A stretch of DNA of 64,000 nucleotides from ZC4RG29 sp036563875 (GTDB lineage Bacteria > Bacteroidota > Bacteroidia > Cytophagales > Cyclobacteriaceae): NCBI GenBank assembly GCA_036563875.1, contig DATCLO010000207.1, forward strand, positions 78,912-142,911, in the 5' to 3' direction. A model generated the notes under the pieces. The model had not been told where the DNA came from. It worked only from the letters and a program-made list of their open reading frames with translations, and made no database searches. Shown in pieces: positions 59,382 to 64,000 of the stretch; positions within the stretch are counted from its first letter, which is position 1; every line of letters starts with the position of its first letter. A program made the position numbers and the translations under genes.

Positions 59382-59949
59382 GGTTTATGGTAATTGAGGT
59401 CCTTTTCATTTCCTCCTCGCAGAGCCTGCGAAGTCGTTTCATACATTTACACTTTTGATTCTTTGCAACTTCCGCATTCTTGTAGTTCAGGGCAGCGACG
59501 ATCTCTTCCATGCTCTTCCTTTCATAATAGAACATCTCTACAAGCTTGCGGCACGGTTCACCCAATCGCTCAAGAGCGCTTTTTGCTGATGCCAGCAATT
59601 GTTCGGGCATTGTATCACCTGGTTCGTCTATGAGGTTTTCGTTAAGCCACCGCTCCTGATCAATGGCGATGTGGCGTGTAGATTTTCTCATGGTATCTCT
59701 GACGATGTTTTTGCCAATGCCGAACAGGTAGGTCTTAATGCTGCTTACCAGGTGTTGCAGCTTCCCAGTCCGCACATTATCGTAGAACGCCAGGATGGCT
59801 ATCTGATAGATATCCTTGCTGTCGTCTTCAGAGCAGCCGTACTCTTTCCTGATCCAGTGGAGGAACTCGTCACGATGTTCCTCATAAATCATGGCCAGCC
59901 CGGCCGGGCCGCCGGATCGGATTTTCCCTATGATATCCTCCCTGACCAT
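59371..59949 (-). CDS. ECF-type RNA polymerase sigma factor
   Basis: A 192-residue sigma-70 family protein. Region 2 is 'FLHWIRKEYGCSEDDSKDIYQIAILAFYDN' and following 'LVSSIKTYLFGIGKNIVRD', region 4 is 'ALERLGEPCRKLVEMFYYERKSMEEIVAALNYKNAEVAKN', whose HTH is recognisable. ATG 59949 chosen; TTG 59955 would add two residues. Neighbouring membrane TPR gene is translationally coupled, the arrangement of a sigma/anti-sigma module. Target promoters unknown. Confidence 0.9.
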   Translation of the reverse strand: MVREDIIGKIRSGGPAGLAMIYEEHRDEFLHWIRKEYGCSEDDSKDIYQIAILAFYDNVRTGKLQHLVSSIKTYLFGIGKNIVRDTMRKSTRHIAIDQERWLNENLIDEPGDTMPEQLLASAKSALERLGEPCRKLVEMFYYERKSMEEIVAALNYKNAEVAKNQKCKCMKRLRRLCEEEMKRTSITINHEY

Positions 59950-60125
59950 TCCCAATTATGCGCTTAATGACAAAAACCCTCGCAGGTAACCCACTGATAA
60001 AAAGATTACTGGTGAGTATTACTAAGATACGGCATTTCCCTGAAGACTGGTGAACCCTCTGCCTGAAAGCTGGGACGTTACCTGCAGGGCGACGTGGCAT
60101 AAAGGGCACATTAAACAACACGAAC

Positions 60126-60632
60126 ATGAAAAAGACCATTGTTCTTCTTGCCATGCTGGTTGTTTCTTTCTGTCGCCTGCAGGCTCAGTCAGAAGACCGC
60201 ATTTCGAATTCGCTCGCAGCTAAGTTCGCTGCAGACTTCCCCGATGCTACAGATCCGCGTTGGGCACGTGATGAAGGTTTTGACCTGGCTTACTTCTTTT
60301 CCGACGGTAATTTGTACGTCGCTTACTATGATAAGACGGAGAACCGTGTCGCTTTGGCGCGAAAGGTCGCCAGCCGCACGCAGCTTCCGCTCCATGTCCA
60401 GCAGGCGCTCGACGAATCGTGCGAAAAGTTGGGTGACAGCACGCGGCTGGGTCCGATTTTCGAACTTATTACAGCCGGCTCAACCCACTATGTGGTGAGC
60501 GTTGAAGGTCGGGAAAAGACGTGCACCTTCAGCTTCGATCCGTCGGGGAACCGTGCTATTATGGAGAAGCGCCCTACCCAGCGATATGGACCCGGCGCGC
60601 CGGAACCCTACATTGCCCGGGAACCCCGGTGA
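60126..60632 (+). CDS. Secreted protein of unknown function, PepSY-like
   Basis: A 168-residue exported protein with signal peptide ('IVLLAMLVVSFCRLQAQ'). The mature part ('SNSLAAKFAADFPDATDPRWAR', 'LAYFFSDGNLYVAYYDKTENRVALARKV') resembles PepSY-like small periplasmic domains of Bacteroidota. It lies divergent from the ECF sigma gene with 176 bases between them, so may be a target of it (inference). No catalytic motif. Confidence 0.68.
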   Translation: MKKTIVLLAMLVVSFCRLQAQSEDRISNSLAAKFAADFPDATDPRWARDEGFDLAYFFSDGNLYVAYYDKTENRVALARKVASRTQLPLHVQQALDESCEKLGDSTRLGPIFELITAGSTHYVVSVEGREKTCTFSFDPSGNRAIMEKRPTQRYGPGAPEPYIAREPR

Positions 60633-60727
60633 CCATTGTAATTTTTTTCGAAAATCCCGGGTTACCTTCCTGCCTGCTGTGCATTAAGGCCACCAACTCA
60701 AATAAGACCATCTAGTTCATAAAGATC

Positions 60728-60940
60728 ATGTATCCAACAACAGTAAAGGAAAGGGAAGTCCTGTCGCTCATTGCTGTGGGACTTACGACCAAAGAGATCG
60801 CCGGGAGGCTGAACATTAGCCATCACACTGTAGAGACGCACAGAAAAAATCTGCTGCGGAAGTGCCAGGCGAAGAACTCGGCAGAACTCATCCAAAAGAT
60901 GATTGCCGCCGTTATGCCGCAAAAACCTTCTCAACTCTGA
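60728..60940 (+). CDS. Stand-alone LuxR-type HTH protein
   Basis: A 70-residue protein that is a bare LuxR/GerE helix-turn-helix: 'TVKEREVLSLIAVGLTTKEIAGRLNISHHTVETHRKNLLRK'. No receiver or sensor domain precedes it in frame; the region upstream has no in-frame coding for one. It could be a small regulator or the remnant of a larger one. A hairpin terminator follows at 60977-61001. Confidence 0.8.
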   Translation: MYPTTVKEREVLSLIAVGLTTKEIAGRLNISHHTVETHRKNLLRKCQAKNSAELIQKMIAAVMPQKPSQL

Positions 60941-60976
60941 CCGGCAGGTTTATGTCGGCGCACTGTCTATAGTTCG

Positions 60977-61001
60977 GGAGCACGTCACGGCGACGTGCTC
61001 C
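60977..61001. terminator. Hairpin terminator between the LuxR-type HTH gene and comF
   Basis: A perfect 10-base stem (GGAGCACGTC with GACGTGCTCC) and 5-base loop lie between two convergent genes, followed on the plus strand by TACTTTAAT. It probably ends one or both transcripts. Confidence 0.75.
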
Positions 61002-61011
61002 TACTTTAATC

Positions 61012-61713
61012 CTACTGGGCCATCGCGATGCAGGCAATGCCCAAACCAGCACACCCTGCGTTCAGCAGTGTCTGACCGCATGCCTCCAGTGTAGCTCCCG
61101 TAGTCGCCACGTCATCCACGAGTAACACGTTTCTTCCCCGCACTTTCTCCGCATCGGTTGTGGCAAAGACTTCACTCACGTTTTCCCAGCGGTTGATCCT
61201 GCTCCTTTTAGTCTGAGTCTTTGTATTGCGTAACCGCCGGATGACATCTTCTTCCATTGGGATACCCGTGGCTTCCGAGAGCCCGCGTCCCCATTCAGCA
61301 GCCTGATTATATCCCCGCGTCCGCAATCGCGCCGGGTGCAGCGGTACCGGGACTATCATATCGAAGTTGTCGCAAAATCCAGCCGACGCCAGGTCGGATC
61401 CGTAAACGAACCCCAACCTGAATCCGACCTCCGGTCGATTCCGGTATTTCAATGCGTGCAACAACCGCTGCACCTTACCCTTCTTCCGAAATCGCAGAAA
61501 AGCTGCCGCTGCAATAACGGGAATCCTCCCGCGCATGCGCGTTGCCAAGGCATTGTCTGGATCCAGATGCATATCCGTACGGGGAAGATCACTGAGGCAC
61601 TGTGTGCAGAGAATGTATTCACCTTTTACCAGCGCACCCTGGCATCCTTCGCAGTAGTGTGGGTAGAGCAGTGAGATGAAGTCGTCAGTGATTTCCGTGA
61701 GGAATGTTTTCAT
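61012..61713 (-). CDS. ComF-family phosphoribosyltransferase-like protein
   Basis: A 233-residue protein with N-terminal zinc motif (Cys21, 24, 36, 39) and a type I phosphoribosyltransferase fold; the PRPP loop is 'VLLVDDVATTGATLE' and 'VPVPLHPARLRTRGYNQA' is typical of ComF. In B. subtilis ComF helps DNA uptake, but many bacteria have homologues of unclear role. ATG 61713 is used because the upstream frame (61818) passes through the palindromic repeat. Confidence 0.87.
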   Translation of the reverse strand: MKTFLTEITDDFISLLYPHYCEGCQGALVKGEYILCTQCLSDLPRTDMHLDPDNALATRMRGRIPVIAAAAFLRFRKKGKVQRLLHALKYRNRPEVGFRLGFVYGSDLASAGFCDNFDMIVPVPLHPARLRTRGYNQAAEWGRGLSEATGIPMEEDVIRRLRNTKTQTKRSRINRWENVSEVFATTDAEKVRGRNVLLVDDVATTGATLEACGQTLLNAGCAGLGIACIAMAQ

Positions 61714-61772
61714 GATACGAGAGCGTCTGAGATTTGATAATAACAATTCCGTTTGAACTTCTCCATTGGGGG

Positions 61773-61826
61773 CTTCGACTCCGCTCAGCCACCGGTTTGC
61801 CGTATTCCCCCTGAGCAAAGTCGAAG
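61773..61826. repeat. REP-like palindromic element (CTTCGACTCCGCTCAG / CTGAGCAAAGTCGAAG)
   Basis: Two 16-base arms, 61773-61788 and 61811-61826, are inverted copies of each other at 14 of 16 positions around a 22-base loop. The wording CTTCGACTnnGCTCAG is that of a repeat found scattered through many bacterial chromosomes. It lies between comF and the next gene. No transposase is in the window. Confidence 0.8.
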
Positions 61827-61838
61827 GGTAGTTTCACG

Positions 61839-61846
61839 TATATTTG
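61839..61846 (+). promoter_or_regulatory. -7 promoter element (TATATTTG) of the following gene
   Basis: TATATTTG matches TAnnTTTG and overlaps a TTG that could otherwise be a start. It ends 22 bases before ATG 61868, which is taken as the true start. Confidence 0.55.
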
Positions 61847-61867
61847 GGCTTCACGAATATCCTGAAC

Positions 61868-62239
61868 ATGTACAAGCGCGACCTGGAGTTGGACAGAAAG
61901 TGGGAACGGTTGATGAGGCTGTTCGAAAGCAGGATTGGTAAGCGGCCCAAGGATATGCACGGCGTTTTATTCCTGATAGGTGTTCAGGAATTGGGAAAAG
62001 GAAAACGAAACTTTACGAAAGAAGAAAAGCAGGACCTGATGCACATCGCCATTTGCAAGGTGATGAGCTATGCCGGATACTATGAACTGGAGGGCATTGA
62101 TCAGGAAGGCTGGCCACACTGGAAGATGATGAAGAAACTCCCCCATCTCGACCTCATCGAACAGGAAAAGGTTCTGAAAATGCAGGTCATCGAATACTTT
62201 CAACGTGAACACGATTGGGTCGTCGACGAACCGCATTAA
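61868..62239 (+). CDS. Small conserved hypothetical protein
   Basis: A 123-residue soluble protein, mainly helical ('RDLELDRKWERLMRLFESRIGKRPKDMHGVLFLIGVQELGKG', 'QDLMHIAICKVMSYAGYYELEGID', 'LPHLDLIEQEKVLKMQVIEYFQREHDW'). It looks like the small Bacteroidota proteins of unknown function that precede large membrane genes such as DUF4175. Start set from the promoter overlap at 61844. No motif of known function. Confidence 0.72.
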   Translation: MYKRDLELDRKWERLMRLFESRIGKRPKDMHGVLFLIGVQELGKGKRNFTKEEKQDLMHIAICKVMSYAGYYELEGIDQEGWPHWKMMKKLPHLDLIEQEKVLKMQVIEYFQREHDWVVDEPH

Positions 62240-62353
62240 TTCCATTTGCGGTTTGGATTCCTCACCTGAAAAACAATTATCTTTAATGAGCATCAACAGG
62301 GCGCACCCGGTTTCGTTGATAAGGCAAGAGGTAATCCCAAAAAAGAAGGCGGC

Positions 62354-64000
62354 ATGGGTGAAGGAATGGACAAAATTCATGAGAAAATCCGCGCGTTTCA
62401 GCGGAAATACTATCTCAATGTATTCATCAGGGGTGCTTTGCTGACGCTGACTCTGGTCGTCGCCTATTTTGTCCTTGCTGCTGTCCTCGAACACAATCTC
62501 TGGCTTGGCCCGACGTTCCGGCTCCTCATCTTCATCAGCTTTTTTGCTCTCGTCGCTTATTGCGTGATCCGTTTTCTGCGTGATCCGCTGCGATGGTGGA
62601 TCGCGAAAAAGGGTTTGGAAGAAGAACAAACCGCCCGCATTATCGGCGAGCGCATGCCTGACGTTAGGGACCGTTTGCTAAACCTCCTTCAATTAGGAAG
62701 GTCCGCGCGCGACTCCCAGCTCGCCTATGCAAGCATCCGTCAGAAATCCACCGCGCTGGAGCCGTTGTCGTTCGAATCCGTTATCGATCTGAGCCAGAAC
62801 CGGCGTTTTTTGCGCTACCTGGCAGTGCCAATTGCAGCACTGGCGCTCATTTTCCTCCTCAACCAGCGCATCATTACAGACAGCACAACCCGCATCATCC
62901 ATTTCAACCAGGAATTCGCCCCGGAGGCGCCGTTCAGTTTTATTCTTGAAAACAAGGAACTTGCGGGTTTTTATAATGAGGACTTCGAACTGGTCGTGAG
63001 GCTGGAGGGATCGCAAATCCCGGATCAGGTGTACGTCCACTCTGGCAACCAGCGCTATAAACTGCAGGACTTGGGAAACAATCGGTTTTCCTACACTTTC
63101 GAAAGCATGCAGGAGCCAATGGAAATACAAATGGCTGCTGCTGGCTTCTTCTCGCCGGTGTACAGCATAAAGCTCCTCAATCGACCGGAGCTGACCGGGT
63201 TTGAAGTGGAACTGGATTATCCGGCGTATACCGGTCGTCGCGACGACAAGGTGAGTAACGCGGGTAATCTCGAGGTGCCTGAAGGGACGGCGGTTCGGTG
63301 GAACCTCCTTACTGCCCACGCGCAGGAAGCGGCTATTTCGTTCCGTTCGGACGGCCTTCGTCATGATTTCCAACTAACTGACGATCAGGCATTTACGTAT
63401 TCAAGGCGCTTTAATGATACAGACCAGTATGAAATATACCTGGCCAACGACGCCAGCAGGAACCGGGATAAGATCACGTATCAGGTTAATGTCATAAAGG
63501 ATCAGCGGCCGACCATCTCGGTCAATGCGTTCAGTGATACGGTGCTGTACAAGCGCGTCGTATTGGGAGGCATGATTGGCGACGATTATGGCCTTACGGG
63601 GCTGGAATTGCATTTTAAGGTTTTGGATGAGGCAAAGGAAGTCCTGAGCCGGAAGGTGGCAATTCCTATTGTTCCCAACCAGCCGCAGCAGAGCTTTGCT
63701 TACAATTGGATTCTTGATTCGTTGCGGCTCGCACCGGGACAGCAGCTGGAATACTTCCTGAGGGTATGGGATAATGACGGAATAAATGGCAGAAAGGCCT
63801 CACAATCAGCAGTTTATCGCTTGTTTGTCCCCACGGAGGACGAGCTTGTTGCCGACATTAACGAATCGGGACGACAGACGCAGAGTCGCATCGACCAGGG
63901 TTTTAACAAGGCATCTAACCTGAGAGATCAGATTGAGCGTGTCAGCGAGAGATTGAAGGGTAAGCAGGACCTCGACTGGCAGGACAGGAAGATGCTGGAA
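62354..64000 (+). CDS. DUF4175-family membrane protein, 5' part (3' end outside window)
   Basis: An open frame with no stop to the end of the window (at least 549 codons). Two N-terminal hydrophobic stretches ('GALLTLTLVVAYFVLAAVL' and 'FRLLIFISFFALVAYCVIRFL') are followed by a helix at about residues 155-175, then a long soluble domain of beta-rich type ('FEVELDYPAYTGRRDD', 'YEIYLANDASRNRDKITYQVNVIKDQRPTI'), and near the end a coiled region. This is DUF4175, a large Bacteroidota membrane protein of unknown function. ATG 62354 or 62366 may be the start. Confidence 0.82.
   Translation, partial: MGEGMDKIHEKIRAFQRKYYLNVFIRGALLTLTLVVAYFVLAAVLEHNLWLGPTFRLLIFISFFALVAYCVIRFLRDPLRWWIAKKGLEEEQTARIIGERMPDVRDRLLNLLQLGRSARDSQLAYASIRQKSTALEPLSFESVIDLSQNRRFLRYLAVPIAALALIFLLNQRIITDSTTRIIHFNQEFAPEAPFSFILENKELAGFYNEDFELVVRLEGSQIPDQVYVHSGNQRYKLQDLGNNRFSYTFESMQEPMEIQMAAAGFFSPVYSIKLLNRPELTGFEVELDYPAYTGRRDDKVSNAGNLEVPEGTAVRWNLLTAHAQEAAISFRSDGLRHDFQLTDDQAFTYSRRFNDTDQYEIYLANDASRNRDKITYQVNVIKDQRPTISVNAFSDTVLYKRVVLGGMIGDDYGLTGLELHFKVLDEAKEVLSRKVAIPIVPNQPQQSFAYNWILDSLRLAPGQQLEYFLRVWDNDGINGRKASQSAVYRLFVPTEDELVADINESGRQTQSRIDQGFNKASNLRDQIERVSERLKGKQDLDWQDRKMLE

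Noticed and set aside
61967..62629. A 220-residue open frame on the - strand
   Set aside because: Antisense to the small conserved gene and DUF4175 5' end; the plus-strand genes have better coding character.
1..64000. CRISPR array, prophage, integrase, transposase or toxin-antitoxin pair
   Set aside because: No regularly spaced repeats and no genes of these types were seen; all genes are of chromosomal type.

Overview
The window is an ordinary-looking chromosomal segment of a member of the Bacteroidota, most likely Cytophagales (inference from gene content). The signs are: Bacteroidota-type promoters (TTTG, about 17-19 bases, TAnnTTTG) instead of E. coli-type ones; very few Shine-Dalgarno sequences; many TTG and GTG starts; tandem OmpH/Skp genes behind bamA and uppS; DUF6089 outer-membrane proteins; a GldJ gliding/type IX secretion lipoprotein; a PorE-like OmpA lipoprotein; DUF3857/transglutaminase proteins; and a DUF4175 gene. 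I see no phage, transposase, integron, CRISPR array or island. Coding density is very high and no gene-free stretch exceeds 300 bases.

Layout. 1-3.9 kb (+): end of nadC, a YcxB-like protein, recX, a YHS-domain protein, a DinB-family protein, an ATP-grasp protein and a LysE exporter. 4-13.8 kb (-): an LD-carboxypeptidase, then an envelope block in transcription order alpha/beta hydrolase, CBS protein, nadK, two DUF6089 proteins, uppS, bamA, ompH, ompH, closed by a strong terminator. 13.8-14.8 kb (-): cvpA and yqeY, divergent from pdxJ. 15.6-18.2 kb (+): glyA, tatC, rpiB. 18.2-19.6 kb (-): a polytopic membrane protein. 19.7-25.3 kb (+): rbfA, a LolC/E-type permease, a SNF2 ATPase and an SDR enzyme. 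25.3-29.2 kb (-): two DUF3857/transglutaminase paralogues, one with its catalytic residues lost. 29.3-31.4 kb (+): radA and a DUF2179 protein.

31.4-43.2 kb (-): CoA-transferase with a GH3-type ligase, lptB with recJ, a collagen-like Gly-rich exported protein, a SPOR-like protein, fumC, a PorE-like lipoprotein, a small conserved protein. 42.4-44.6 kb (-): a CCG-domain/membrane Fe-S electron-transfer pair. 44.65 kb: tRNA-Phe. 44.9-46.3 kb (+): an orphan membrane histidine kinase. 46.3-50.4 kb (-): an RluB-type pseudouridine synthase, scpB, a DksA-like protein with a histone-H1-like tail, and a lamin-tail exported protein. 50.5-52.7 kb (+): asd and a THUMP-like methyltransferase. 52.7-53.4 kb (-): a thioredoxin-like lipoprotein and a small membrane protein. 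53.5-58.6 kb (+): mfd and gldJ, with a small converging gene. 58.6-60.9 kb: an ECF sigma factor with a membrane TPR anti-sigma-like partner, a secreted protein and a 70-residue stand-alone LuxR-type HTH. 61-64 kb: comF, a conserved small protein, and the 5' part of a DUF4175 gene that runs off the window without a stop.

Most genes are housekeeping: envelope assembly (bamA, ompH, uppS, lptB, LolC/E-like), cofactors (nadC, nadK, pdxJ), genome maintenance (recX, recJ, radA, mfd, scpB), amino acids and central metabolism (glyA, asd, fumC, rpiB). The most notable non-standard signals are three genes whose -7 element lies exactly 5 bases before the ATG (predicted leaderless mRNAs), the dead/live transglutaminase pair, the H1-tailed DksA-like protein that has lost most of its zinc ligands, a REP-like palindrome near 61.8 kb, and the sigma/anti-sigma/HTH cluster. 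I do not see a clearly new multi-gene system.
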